This document shows positions 16,705 through 25,101 of a stretch of 64,000 nucleotides of DNA, piece by piece; positions within the stretch are counted from its first letter, which is position 1; every line of letters begins with the position of its first letter. The position numbers and the translations under genes were made by a program. The DNA comes from Myxococcota bacterium (lineage in GTDB: Bacteria; Myxococcota_A; UBA9160; UBA4427), in contig JAWKRT010000001.1 in the NCBI GenBank assembly GCA_041389495.1, positions 496,001 through 560,000 on the forward strand. The letters run 5' to 3'. The notes under the pieces are model-generated. The model was not told the origin of the DNA, did not search any database, and saw nothing but the letters and a program-made list of their open reading frames with translations.

Positions 16705-17241
16705 GTGCGCCGAGAACGGCACGCGGTTGCACCGCCGGGCGATTCCGTCCATTCTCGGCGCCTCTCCAGAGGGGCGCGCGTCATCTTCTTCGACCTGCCA
16801 GCTCGTCGGCGTCCGCCGCGTCGCGGACGCCGGATCCGTCTCGTGGGGCTCCTGCTCTCCCCGCTCGTGGCGCCCCTCTCGGCCGGCGCCGCCGAGCTCT
16901 CCGCGTCCACCGCGCACTCGACCGACGGCGTCTACCAGCTGCGCTGGTCGGCGAGCGAGGACGCGGCGCTCGAGGAAGCGAGCGAGCCAGGTTTCGCCGA
17001 CGCCCGCACGCTGTACGAAGGCCCGGATCGCGCGCGCCTCGTCAGCGGTCGTCCCGACGGCACCTATCACTACCGGCTGACACGCCGCGGCGACGCAGTG
17101 AGCGACGCGGTCGCGGTCGAGGTCGCGCACCACGACCTCGCGCGCGCGCTCCTGACGTTCGCGGTGGGTGCGTTCGTGTTCGGCGCGACGACCGTGCTCG
17201 TGCTGTCGAAGCCCGAGGGCGGGGCGGGCGCCGATGGCTGA
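16705..17241 (+). CDS. Exported fibronectin-III-like protein with C-terminal membrane anchor
   Basis: Up to 178 residues from GTG at 16705; a GTG at 16843 is a shorter option, and codon use before about 16840 is less typical. An Arg-rich stretch and LVGLLLSPLVAPLSAGA form a signal peptide. The middle, GVYQLRWSASEDA through GTYHYRLTR, looks like one Fn3-type beta sandwich. A single hydrophobic helix near the C-terminus, LTFAVGAFVFGATTVLVL, would anchor it. The stop overlaps the next start by eight bases, so it opens the operon running to 23874. The function is unknown; a substrate-binding or docking role on the outer face is possible. Confidence 0.55.
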   Translation: MRRERHAVAPPGDSVHSRRLSRGARVIFFDLPARRRPPRRGRRIRLVGLLLSPLVAPLSAGAAELSASTAHSTDGVYQLRWSASEDAALEEASEPGFADARTLYEGPDRARLVSGRPDGTYHYRLTRRGDAVSDAVAVEVAHHDLARALLTFAVGAFVFGATTVLVLSKPEGGAGADG

Positions 17242-18472
17242 AGCGCTGCGCATCGACGCGCGGCGCCTCGCCGCGGACCTCGACGCGCTGTCGCGCATCG
17301 GGCGCGTCGAGGGCGGCGGGCTCGACCGGCGCGCCTTCGGCGACGGCGATCGCGCGGGGCGCGCGTGGCTCGCGCAGCGCATCCGCGACGCGGGCTTCGC
17401 CGTGCACGTCGACGGCGCGGCGAACCTCGGCACCTGCCTTCCGGGCTCGACCGACCTCCCGTGCGTGATGACGGGCTCGCACATCGACACCGTGCCGGGC
17501 GCCGGACAGCTCGACGGCGCGCTCGGCGTGCTGTGCGGGCTCGAGGCGCTGCGCACGCTCGCCGAGCGCGGGCCCGGGCTCGCGCGCACGGTCGAGCTCG
17601 TCGCGTTCAGCGACGAGGAGGGCCGCTTCGGCGGGATGCTCGGCTCGCAGGCGATGAGCGGGCAGCTCACGCCCGACGCGATCGAGCGCGCGCGCGACCT
17701 CGACGGCACGACGCTCGTCGACGCGATGGCCGCGGCCGGGCACCGCGCGCACGACGCGCTCGGCGCCGAGCGCGAAGCCGGCAGCATCCACGCCTACGTC
17801 GAGCTCCACATCGAGCAGGGGCCGGTGCTCGAGCGCACGGGGCACGCGATCGGCGTCGTCGACGCGATCACCGGGCTCTTCCGCTGGGACGTGAGGCTGC
17901 TCGGCGAGACCAACCACGCCGGCACGACGCCGATGGACATGCGCCGCGACGCGTTCCAGGGGCTCGCCGAGGTCGCGGCGCAGATCGACCGCGTGCTCGA
18001 GGAGAACGGCGGGCCGCGCAGCCGCGCGACCGTCGGGCGCGTCGACCTCGTGCCCGGCGCCGCGAACGTGATTCCCGGCGAGGCGCGCTTCGCGCTCGAG
18101 GTGCGCGACACCGACGCACATTCGCTGTCCGAGCTCTCGACCGCGTTCCGGCGCGCCTTCTCGGCGGTCGCGCGCCGACGCGACCTGCGCTTCGAGTACG
18201 AGGTCGTGAGCGAGCTCGCGCCGGTCGCGTGCGACGCGCGCGTCGTCGACGCCGCGCGCGCCGCCTGCGCGGCGCTCGGGACCGAGCCGCTCGCGATGCC
18301 GAGCGGCGCCGCGCACGATGCGCAGATGATCGCGCGCATCGCGCCTGCCGGGATGATCTTCGTCCCGAGCCGCGCCGGCCGCAGCCACTCGCCCGCGGAG
18401 TGGACGTCGCCCGCCGACATCGAGCTCGGCGCGAACGTCCTGCTGCACGCGCTCGTCGAGCTCGCGCGATGA
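17234..18472 (+). CDS. M20-family N-carbamoyl-amino-acid hydrolase / allantoate amidohydrolase
   Basis: 412 residues from ATG at 17234. The di-metal centre is easy to see: GSHIDTVPGAGQLDGALGV (His, Asp), FSDEEGRFGG (two Glu), ELHIEQGPVLE and the C-terminal AHDAQMIARI His. The dimerisation domain holds GETNHAGTTPMDMRRDA and GAANVIPGEARF. These match the HyuC/AllC hydantoinase-carbamoylase branch, which removes the carbamoyl group from N-carbamoyl amino acids or opens allantoate. The product set would be an amine or amino acid, ammonia and carbon dioxide. It is cytoplasmic. ATGA coupling to the next gene and the transporter downstream argue for uptake and breakdown of a ureido compound. Confidence 0.83.
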   Translation: MAEALRIDARRLAADLDALSRIGRVEGGGLDRRAFGDGDRAGRAWLAQRIRDAGFAVHVDGAANLGTCLPGSTDLPCVMTGSHIDTVPGAGQLDGALGVLCGLEALRTLAERGPGLARTVELVAFSDEEGRFGGMLGSQAMSGQLTPDAIERARDLDGTTLVDAMAAAGHRAHDALGAEREAGSIHAYVELHIEQGPVLERTGHAIGVVDAITGLFRWDVRLLGETNHAGTTPMDMRRDAFQGLAEVAAQIDRVLEENGGPRSRATVGRVDLVPGAANVIPGEARFALEVRDTDAHSLSELSTAFRRAFSAVARRRDLRFEYEVVSELAPVACDARVVDAARAACAALGTEPLAMPSGAAHDAQMIARIAPAGMIFVPSRAGRSHSPAEWTSPADIELGANVLLHALVELAR

Positions 18473-19248
18473 GCGCCGACCGCGGACGCGGCGCGGAGGG
18501 CGGCGGCGCGCCCGCCTTCCTGAACGTCGACCCGCTGCGCGACAGCTACCGGGAGGCGTTCGTCGAGGCGCCGGCGCTGCGGCGCTCGCTCGCGACCGCG
18601 CACACGGCGCTCCTGTGCATCGACATGCAGTACCTCGACGCCGCGCGCGGTCACGGCGTGTTCGCGGACGCCGAGGCCGCGGGCGTGCCGCTCGAGGCGC
18701 AGGACTACTACTTCGACCGCCTCGAGCGGATCGTGCTCCCGAACGTGCACCGGCTGCAGGAGGCGTTCCGCGCCGCGGGGCTCGAGGTCGTGCACACGCG
18801 CATCCGCTCGCTCACCCGCGACGGGCGCGACCGCAGCGCGGGCCACAAGCGGCTCGGCCTGCACGCGCCTCCCGGCTCGAAGGAGGCGGAGTTCCTCGAG
18901 ATCGTCGCGCCGCACGGCGACGAGATCGTGATCGACAAGACGGCGTCGGGCGTCTTCAACGCGACGAACCTGTCCTACGTGCTGCGCAACATGGGGGTCA
19001 CGGCGCTCTTCGTCGTCGGCGTCTACACGAACGAGTGCGTGTCGACCGCGATCCGCGACGCCTGCGACCTCGGCTACTACACGACGCTCGTCTCCGACGG
19101 GTGCGCGACGGTGACGCCCGATCTCCAGCACGCCGCGATCACGACGCTCAAGGATCGCTATGCGCGCGTGCTGACCACGGCGGCCGCGATCGCCGAGGTC
19201 GAGGAGCTCGCGAGCCGCGAGGCGGCGAGGGTCGCGGCCGATGGGTGA
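18469..19248 (+). CDS. Isochorismatase-fold cysteine hydrolase (RutB/biuret-hydrolase-like)
   Basis: 259 residues from ATG at 18469, overlapping the previous stop as ATGA. The catalytic triad of the family is present: Asp in LLCIDMQ, Lys in EIVIDKTASGVFNATNL and Cys in VGVYTNECVSTAIRDAC. The cis-peptide region before the Cys is also normal. Relatives hydrolyse ureidoacrylate, biuret, N-carbamoylsarcosine or nicotinamide. Next to an N-carbamoylase, a carbamoyl- or ureido-type amide is the most reasonable substrate. The first 30 residues are an extra arm not needed for the fold. Confidence 0.8.
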   Translation: MSADRGRGAEGGGAPAFLNVDPLRDSYREAFVEAPALRRSLATAHTALLCIDMQYLDAARGHGVFADAEAAGVPLEAQDYYFDRLERIVLPNVHRLQEAFRAAGLEVVHTRIRSLTRDGRDRSAGHKRLGLHAPPGSKEAEFLEIVAPHGDEIVIDKTASGVFNATNLSYVLRNMGVTALFVVGVYTNECVSTAIRDACDLGYYTTLVSDGCATVTPDLQHAAITTLKDRYARVLTTAAAIAEVEELASREAARVAADG

Positions 19249-20683
19249 GGTCGCGGCGGGCGTGCTCGACCCGGCGATCGGCTGGGCGATCCTCGCGGCG
19301 TTCAGCGTGCTGTGGGTGGCGCTCGGATGGTGGCTCGGCCGCGACGCCGGCGACCTCGAGGGCTTCATGCTCGCGGGCCGCCGCGTCGGGCTCGCGCTCG
19401 GCGTCGCGACGACGATGGCCACCTGGGTCACGAGCAACACCACGATGGCCGCGCCGCAGCTCGCGCTGCAGCTCGGCGTGTGGGGCATGGTCGGCTACTC
19501 GCTCGGCGCGGTCGGCCTGCTGCTCTTCGCGCCGCTCGCGCGTCGCATCCGCACGCTCATGCCGGGCGGATTCACGAGCGGCGACTTCGTGCGCCTGCGC
19601 TACGGGAAGCTCGCGTGGCGCGTCTTCCTCGGCGTGTCGCTCTTCTACGCGCTCGGGTGGCTCATCTCGATGGGCATGGCGGGCGGCGTGCTGATCCACG
19701 CGCTCACGGGCATCGAGTACCGCGTCGGCATGAGCGTGATCGTCGCGATCTGCGTGCTGTACACGCTGCTCGGCGGCCTGCGCGCGGTGATCGGCACGGA
19801 CTTCCTGCAGACGCTCATCATCCTCGTCGGCGTCGTCGCGCTCGCGTGGCTCGCGATCGATCGCGTCGGCTTCGACGTCATGCACGCGTCGCTCGCGCGC
19901 GAACGGCCCGAGCTGCTGAACCTCCTCTTCCCGGCCGCGATCATGTTCCTGTTCAACAACCTGCTGTTCGGCGTGGGCGAGATCTTCCACTCGAACGTGT
20001 GGTGGAGCCGCGCGTTCGCGTTCCGCGAGGGCGTCGGCCTCCCGGCGTACCTGATCGCGGGCCTCCTGTGGCTGCCGATCCCGATCGTCGCGGGCATGAT
20101 CGCGCTCGCGGTTCCCGCGCTCGGGCTCAACGTCCCGGCCGCCGACATGGTGGGCCCGATGGTCGCCGCGAACCTGCTCGGCGAGGGCGGCGCCGTCATC
20201 GTCTTCATCGTCGTGTTCGCCGCGCTCGCATCGAGCCTCGACTCGCTGCTCGCGGCGACGTCGGACCTCGTGCTGACGGACCTCTACAAGGGCCACGTGC
20301 GGCCCTCGGCGACGCCCGACGAGCTCGCGCGCGCCGCGCGCTACGTGGTGCTCGGGCTCGGCCTGCTCACGTGGGCGCTCTGTCTGCCGCGGCTCGCCAC
20401 GCTCGCCGAGCTGCTGCACTTCACCGGCGCCTTCGTCGCGAGCACGATCTGGCCGATCGCGGCGGGCCTCGTGTGGCGCCGCGCGAACGCCGCCGGCGCG
20501 GTCGCGGGCATGGTCGGCGGCACGGCGGCCGGGCTCGTCGCCTACTTCGCGATCGGCTTCTACGTCGCGGCGCTCGCGTCGGCGGCGGTGTCCATGCTCG
20601 CCGTCTGGCTGGCCGCGCGCATCGCGCCCGGCGACTTCGACTGGTCGCGGCTCGCCGCGGCCGACGGGGAGGGCCGATCGTGA
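19241..20683 (+). CDS. Sodium:solute symporter (SSS family)
   Basis: 480 residues from ATG at 19241, overlapping the upstream stop by eight bases. There are about 13 transmembrane helices with typical SSS features: GFMLAGRRVGLALG near residue 45, the unwound first helix ATTMATWVTSNTT, the middle VLYTLLGGLRAVIGTDFLQ, and FAALASSLDSLLAATSDLVLTDLY in helix 8 carrying the Na2-site Ser residues. It should import a small solute with sodium. Its operon partners suggest a ureido compound, hydantoin or purine/pyrimidine breakdown product. Its stop overlaps the next small gene as GTGA. Confidence 0.85.
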   Translation: MGEVAAGVLDPAIGWAILAAFSVLWVALGWWLGRDAGDLEGFMLAGRRVGLALGVATTMATWVTSNTTMAAPQLALQLGVWGMVGYSLGAVGLLLFAPLARRIRTLMPGGFTSGDFVRLRYGKLAWRVFLGVSLFYALGWLISMGMAGGVLIHALTGIEYRVGMSVIVAICVLYTLLGGLRAVIGTDFLQTLIILVGVVALAWLAIDRVGFDVMHASLARERPELLNLLFPAAIMFLFNNLLFGVGEIFHSNVWWSRAFAFREGVGLPAYLIAGLLWLPIPIVAGMIALAVPALGLNVPAADMVGPMVAANLLGEGGAVIVFIVVFAALASSLDSLLAATSDLVLTDLYKGHVRPSATPDELARAARYVVLGLGLLTWALCLPRLATLAELLHFTGAFVASTIWPIAAGLVWRRANAAGAVAGMVGGTAAGLVAYFAIGFYVAALASAAVSMLAVWLAARIAPGDFDWSRLAAADGEGRS

Positions 20684-20802
20684 CCGCCTCCGCCGACTTC
20701 CTCACGTGGCTCGTCACCGGCGCCACGATCCTGAGCTCGATCGCGCCCGTCGTCCTGGTCGTGCTGTTCGTGCGCGACGCGCGGAGCGGGAGGCTGTGGT
20801 GA
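20680..20802 (+). CDS. 40-residue single-pass membrane microprotein
   Basis: A GTG at 20680 overlaps the symporter stop (GTGA) and the TGA at 20800-20802 overlaps the next GTG. The peptide has a short polar start, MTASADFLTWLV, then a hydrophobic helix of about 20 residues, then FVRDARSGRLW. Positive residues at the end predict a cytoplasmic C-terminus. Stop-start overlaps at both ends and the hydrophobic pattern argue that it is translated. Small partners are known for some SSS transporters, so a symporter subunit is plausible. I do not recognise the family. Confidence 0.6.
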   Translation: MTASADFLTWLVTGATILSSIAPVVLVVLFVRDARSGRLW

Positions 20803-21854
20803 CCGAGGACTTCCGCGCGCGGCTCGGCGCCGCACTGGCGGACGAGCGTCCGCTCGACGTCCAGGGGTTCGAGCGCCCGCGCGAATTCATGGAGCGCGTG
20901 TCCGAGGATCTCGGCCCGCTGCTCGACATCGCGAACCGGCCGATCATCTCGGCGCACCAGTTCGACCGCGAGCAGGTCGTGCAGCTCTGCCGCGTCGCGG
21001 CGCGCTACGAGACGCAGCCGCAGCGGATCAACCGTCCGCTCACCGGCAAGATCCTGATCAGCGCCTTCTACGAGCCGAGCACGCGCACGCGCCTCTCGTT
21101 CGAGAGCGCGTGGCACCGGCTCGGCGGCGACGTCATGTCGATCACCGACCCGACGTCGACCGGGCTCGCGAAGGGCGAGTCGCTGCGCGACATCGGCGAG
21201 ATGCTGAACCAGTACGGCGACCTCGTCGTGCTGCGCGACTCCGACGAACGCGCCGTCTACGAGATGCTCGAGACGCTGCGCATCCCGATCGTGAACGGCG
21301 GCAACGGGCTCGACGAGCACCCGACGCAGGCGCTCGCCGACGTGTACGCGCTGCTCAAGTGGCGGCCGGCGATCGCCTCGGGAGAGCCGTGCGAGCCCGT
21401 GCGCATCGGCGTGATCGGCGTGCCGGGGCGCATGCGCACCGTGCGCAGCCTGCTCGTGCTGCTCTCGCGCTTCGCGGACGTGATCGACCGCGTCGTGATC
21501 GTGACCGACGAGGAAGCGCCCTTCTCGAAGGGCCAGCGCGAGGAGCTCGAGCAGGCCGGCCTGCGCATCGACGTCTCCGCCGACCTCGACGCGACGCTGC
21601 CCTCGCTCGACGTCGTCTACATCAACGCGATCGCGTGGAAGGGCACGAGCTACGAGTCGATCGGCGCGCGCTTCCGGCTCACGGCCGAGTCGCCGTTCAA
21701 GCCCGGCGCCGTCGTGCTGCACCCGCTCGCGCGCGGCGAGGAGCTCGACCCGAGCGTCGATGCGACGCCGCACAACTGGTACTTCGCGCAGGCGCGCGGC
21801 GCGGTGTTCGTGCGGATGGCGCTCCTCTCCGCGCTGCTCAAGACGTACGTCTAG
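20799..21854 (+). CDS. Aspartate/ornithine carbamoyltransferase-family protein with altered acceptor site
   Basis: 351 residues from GTG at 20799 (GTGA overlap; GTG at 20796 is an alternative). Carbamoyl-phosphate binding is intact: FYEPSTRTRLSFES, LDEHPTQALAD and GRMRTVRSL. The C-terminus TPHNWYFAQARGAVFVRMALL aligns with E. coli PyrB. By hand alignment, PyrB Arg229 and Gln231 (TRVQ), which hold aspartate, are replaced in INAIA, and HPLPR reads HPLAR. About 45 extra residues precede the usual N-terminus. It therefore probably carbamoylates, or decarbamoylates, something other than aspartate. No regulatory subunit gene or pyrimidine biosynthesis gene is nearby. Its place in the operon supports a catabolic or special role. 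Confidence 0.75.
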   Translation: MTEDFRARLGAALADERPLDVQGFERPREFMERVSEDLGPLLDIANRPIISAHQFDREQVVQLCRVAARYETQPQRINRPLTGKILISAFYEPSTRTRLSFESAWHRLGGDVMSITDPTSTGLAKGESLRDIGEMLNQYGDLVVLRDSDERAVYEMLETLRIPIVNGGNGLDEHPTQALADVYALLKWRPAIASGEPCEPVRIGVIGVPGRMRTVRSLLVLLSRFADVIDRVVIVTDEEAPFSKGQREELEQAGLRIDVSADLDATLPSLDVVYINAIAWKGTSYESIGARFRLTAESPFKPGAVVLHPLARGEELDPSVDATPHNWYFAQARGAVFVRMALLSALLKTYV

Positions 21855-21864
21855 GAGGCCCTGC

Positions 21865-23874
21865 ATGTGCGGAATCGCCGGCGTGCTGCACGCCGACCCG
21901 TCGCGCCCCGTCGCGCCCGCGACGCTCGTCGCGATGGCGGCCATCCAGCACCACCGCGGGCCCGACGGGTTCGGCGTCGAGGCGCAGGACGGCGTCGGCA
22001 TGAGCCACGCGCGACTCTCGATCATCGACCTCGACGAGCAGCGCGGGCGCCAGCCGTTCCGCAGCGCGGACGGCCGCTTCCTGCTCGCGCAGAACGGCGA
22101 GCTCTACGACTACAAGCGCATCCGCGCCGACCTCGTCGCGCAGGGCGCGCGCTTCCGCACGAAGAGCGACTCGGAGATCGTGCTGCACCTGTGCGAGCGC
22201 GGCGGCCTCGACGCCGCGCTCCCCGAGCTGCGCGGCGAGTTCGCGTTCGCGCTGTGGGACGGCGACGCGCAGACGCTCTCGCTCGTGCGCGACCGCTTCG
22301 GCATCAAGCCGCTCTACTGGACGCGCGTGGGCGAGACGCTCGTCTTCGGCTCCGAGCTGAAGGTGCTCTTCGCGCACCCGGACGTGCCGCGCCGCTTCGA
22401 CTCCGCCGGCCTCTTCCACCAGCTGATGCAGACGATGGTGCCCGGGACGACGGCCTTCGCCGGCGTTCGGCAGGTCGCGCCGGGCAGCGTGCTCACGGTG
22501 CGGCGCCGCGACGGACGGCTCGAGATCCGCGAGCGGCGCTACTGGGACATGCCGTTCCCGGAAGGCGGCGCGCACGCGCGGATGTCCGACGACGAGGCGA
22601 TCGAGGCCGTGCGAGAGAAGCTGCTCGAGGCCGTGCAGCTGCGGCTCGAGGCCGACGTGCCCGTCGGCTGCTACCTCTCGGGCGGCATCGACTCCTGCTC
22701 GATCCTCGGCCTCGCGTCGGCCGTCCAGCAGTCGCCCGTCAAGGCGTTCACGATCGGCTTCGACAGCGACGAGTACGACGAGACGCCGATCGCGCGCGAG
22801 ATGGCGCTCGCCGTCGGCGCCGAGCAGGACGTGCTGCGCCTCGACGCGACGCACCTCTACGACCACTTCGAGGAGACGCTCTGGCATACGGAGCGCACCG
22901 TCTACAACACGCTCGCGGTCGCGAAGCTCCTGATGAGCCGCCACGTGAACGAGGCGCGCTACAAGGTCGTGGTGACGGGCGAGGGGTCGGACGAGCTCTT
23001 CGCCGGCTATCCCGCCTTCCGCAACGATCTCTTCCTGCATGGCCTCGACGAGCTCCCGCCCGACGAGCGCGCGCGCTGGCGGCGCGACCTGCGCGACGCG
23101 AACGCGCTCGTCCGCGGCGCGATGCTCGCCGAGCGCGAGATCGACGACCCCGCGCTCACCGCGCGCGTCGGCTTCACGCCCGCGTGCCTGCAGCCGTGGC
23201 TCGCGTGCGCCGCGCACGTGCCCGCGCTCATCGAGCCCGAGCGCCGCGCGTCGCTCGCCGGCTACGAGCCCGGCCGCGCGATCGCCGAGGCGCTCGACGC
23301 GAGCGCGCTCGAGGGCCGCCATCCGCTCGACCGCGCGCAGTACGTCTGGATCAAGACGATGCTCGAGGGACAGATCCTGACGTGGGGCGGCGACCGCGTG
23401 GACATGGCGAACTCGATGGAGGCGCGGCCGGCCTTCCTCGACCACCACCTCGCCGAGCTCGCGGCGACGCTGCCTCCGTCGGTGCGCATCCGCGGCCGCA
23501 CCGAGAAGTGGGTGCTGCGCGAGGCGATGAAGGGGCTGCTCCCGCGCGTGCTCTACGAGCGCCAGAAGTTCGCGTTCATGGCGCCGCCCGCGCACACGGA
23601 CCCGAAGAAGTGGCAGGCGATGCAGGGGCTCGCGCGCCGTCACCTGTCGGCCGAGGCGATCGACGAGGCGGGGCTCCTGTCGCGCGACGGCGTCGCGGCG
23701 CTGTTCGCGCTCCACGACGACCCGGCCACGACCGCTGCGACGCGCAACACGCTCGACGCCGTGTTCAACCACCTGATCGGCGTGCAGGTGCTGCACGAGC
23801 GGCTCGTCGCCGCGGACGTGCCCGCGATCGCGCGCGCTCGGGCGGACGAGCTCGGCTGGAGCGCCGCGCGTTAG
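21865..23874 (+). CDS. Asparagine synthase (glutamine-hydrolysing)-like amidotransferase
   Basis: 669 residues from ATG at 21865, with AGGAGG six bases upstream. The N-terminal class II glutaminase starts MCGIAGV with the catalytic Cys2, followed by HRGPDGFG and LLAQNGELYDY. The synthetase domain has the ATP pyrophosphatase loop YLSGGIDSC near residue 270, then VVVTGEGSDELFAGYP and DRVDMANSMEARPAFLD. It should use glutamine ammonia and ATP to form an amide on a carboxylate. Plain asparagine synthesis is possible, but AsnB relatives in special operons often amidate other molecules. It closes the operon begun at 16705. Confidence 0.83.
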   Translation: MCGIAGVLHADPSRPVAPATLVAMAAIQHHRGPDGFGVEAQDGVGMSHARLSIIDLDEQRGRQPFRSADGRFLLAQNGELYDYKRIRADLVAQGARFRTKSDSEIVLHLCERGGLDAALPELRGEFAFALWDGDAQTLSLVRDRFGIKPLYWTRVGETLVFGSELKVLFAHPDVPRRFDSAGLFHQLMQTMVPGTTAFAGVRQVAPGSVLTVRRRDGRLEIRERRYWDMPFPEGGAHARMSDDEAIEAVREKLLEAVQLRLEADVPVGCYLSGGIDSCSILGLASAVQQSPVKAFTIGFDSDEYDETPIAREMALAVGAEQDVLRLDATHLYDHFEETLWHTERTVYNTLAVAKLLMSRHVNEARYKVVVTGEGSDELFAGYPAFRNDLFLHGLDELPPDERARWRRDLRDANALVRGAMLAEREIDDPALTARVGFTPACLQPWLACAAHVPALIEPERRASLAGYEPGRAIAEALDASALEGRHPLDRAQYVWIKTMLEGQILTWGGDRVDMANSMEARPAFLDHHLAELAATLPPSVRIRGRTEKWVLREAMKGLLPRVLYERQKFAFMAPPAHTDPKKWQAMQGLARRHLSAEAIDEAGLLSRDGVAALFALHDDPATTAATRNTLDAVFNHLIGVQVLHERLVAADVPAIARARADELGWSAAR

Positions 23875-23922
23875 GCGAGGGCGCAGACCGCGCGCGCCCG
23901 GCCGTGTGCTACCCGAGGCGCC

Positions 23923-25101
23923 GTGTCGACGCCGTCCGCTCCCGCCGCGCTCCTCGCCGCGCTCGCGCTCGCGGGTGCGTTCGCGTGCGCGCCGCCCGCG
24001 GTGCGGCCGCCCGGCGCCGCGCGCCCGCCGCCCGCCGCGCGGCCGCTCGCGGCGCCGGCGGACGACGACGGGCTCGCGCGCGCGACGGGTCTCGACGTCC
24101 CGTTCCCCGCGCCGACCGCGCCGCCCGGGAGCGCCGAGCAGGTCGAGCTCGGCCGGCTGCTCTTCTTCGACCCCGTCCTCTCGCGGGACGGCTCGCTCGC
24201 GTGCGCGAGCTGCCACGCGCCCGAGCGCGCGTTCGCGGACGGGCGGCGCACGCCCGTCGGGCCGCGCGGCCCGCTCGCGCGCAACGCGCCCACGCTCTAC
24301 AACGCCGGCTTCAAGCAGCGCCTCTTCTGGGATCGCCGCGCGCCGTCGCTCGAGGTGCAGGTCTTCGGGCCGCTCTTCTCGCCCGAAGAGATGGCCGCGC
24401 GCCCGGGCCCGCTGCTCGCGCGGCTGCGCGCGGTCCCCGAGTACGTCGAGCGCTTCGAGCGCGCGTTCGGCCCGGGGGCGGGCGACGGTGCCGCGAGCGG
24501 CGCGCGCGCGGGCGCCGTCGATCTCGAGCGCCTCGCGCGCGCGCTCGCGGCGTTCGAGCGCACGCTCGTCTCGCGCGATTCGCGCTTCGATCGCCACGCG
24601 CGCGGCGACGCGACGGCGCTCACGGCGCAGGAGCGCCGCGGCCTGCGCGCGTTCCGCTCGCTCGCGACGCGCTGCTTCGAGTGCCACCGGCTGCCGACGT
24701 TCGACGCGCCGCTCGCCCTCGCGATCGGCGTGCCGAGCGACGACCCGGGCGTCGGCGGCGCGACGGGCGAGCCCGCGCGCCGCGGCCACTTCGGCGTCCC
24801 GACGCTGCGCAACGTCGGCCGCACCGCGCCCTACATGCACGACGGGTCGATCGCGACGCTCGAGGAGGTGGTCGACTTCTACCGGCACGGCGGTGGTCGC
24901 GCGCTCGGCGTGCCCGACGACCGCGTCGATGCGCAGGTGCGCCCGATCGAGATGACCGATGCCGAGGCCGCCGACCTCGTCGCCTTCCTGCGCGCGCTCG
25001 GCGACGAGTCGCGGCGTCCCGCGACGCCCGACGCGGTACCGTCGGGCCTTCCCGTGCCGCGCCTCGGCGACGACGCCCACCCGCAGGAGGACGGATCGTG
25101 A
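23923..25101 (+). CDS. Di-haem cytochrome-c peroxidase / MauG-family lipoprotein
   Basis: 392 residues from GTG at 23923. A signal peptide ends at LAGAFAC, a possible lipobox, followed by a Pro/Ala-rich linker. Two CXXCH haem sites are present: CASCH near residue 93 and CFECH near residue 250. Family landmarks are ELGRLLFFDPVLS, RNAPTLYNAGF, HFGVPTLRNVGRTAPYMHDG and the late Met region. It should act in the periplasm, reducing peroxide or carrying out MauG-type oxidation with electrons from a small donor. The next gene overlaps as GTGA and encodes a protein with a cupredoxin domain, a natural electron donor or acceptor. Confidence 0.86.
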   Translation: MSTPSAPAALLAALALAGAFACAPPAVRPPGAARPPPAARPLAAPADDDGLARATGLDVPFPAPTAPPGSAEQVELGRLLFFDPVLSRDGSLACASCHAPERAFADGRRTPVGPRGPLARNAPTLYNAGFKQRLFWDRRAPSLEVQVFGPLFSPEEMAARPGPLLARLRAVPEYVERFERAFGPGAGDGAASGARAGAVDLERLARALAAFERTLVSRDSRFDRHARGDATALTAQERRGLRAFRSLATRCFECHRLPTFDAPLALAIGVPSDDPGVGGATGEPARRGHFGVPTLRNVGRTAPYMHDGSIATLEEVVDFYRHGGGRALGVPDDRVDAQVRPIEMTDAEAADLVAFLRALGDESRRPATPDAVPSGLPVPRLGDDAHPQEDGS

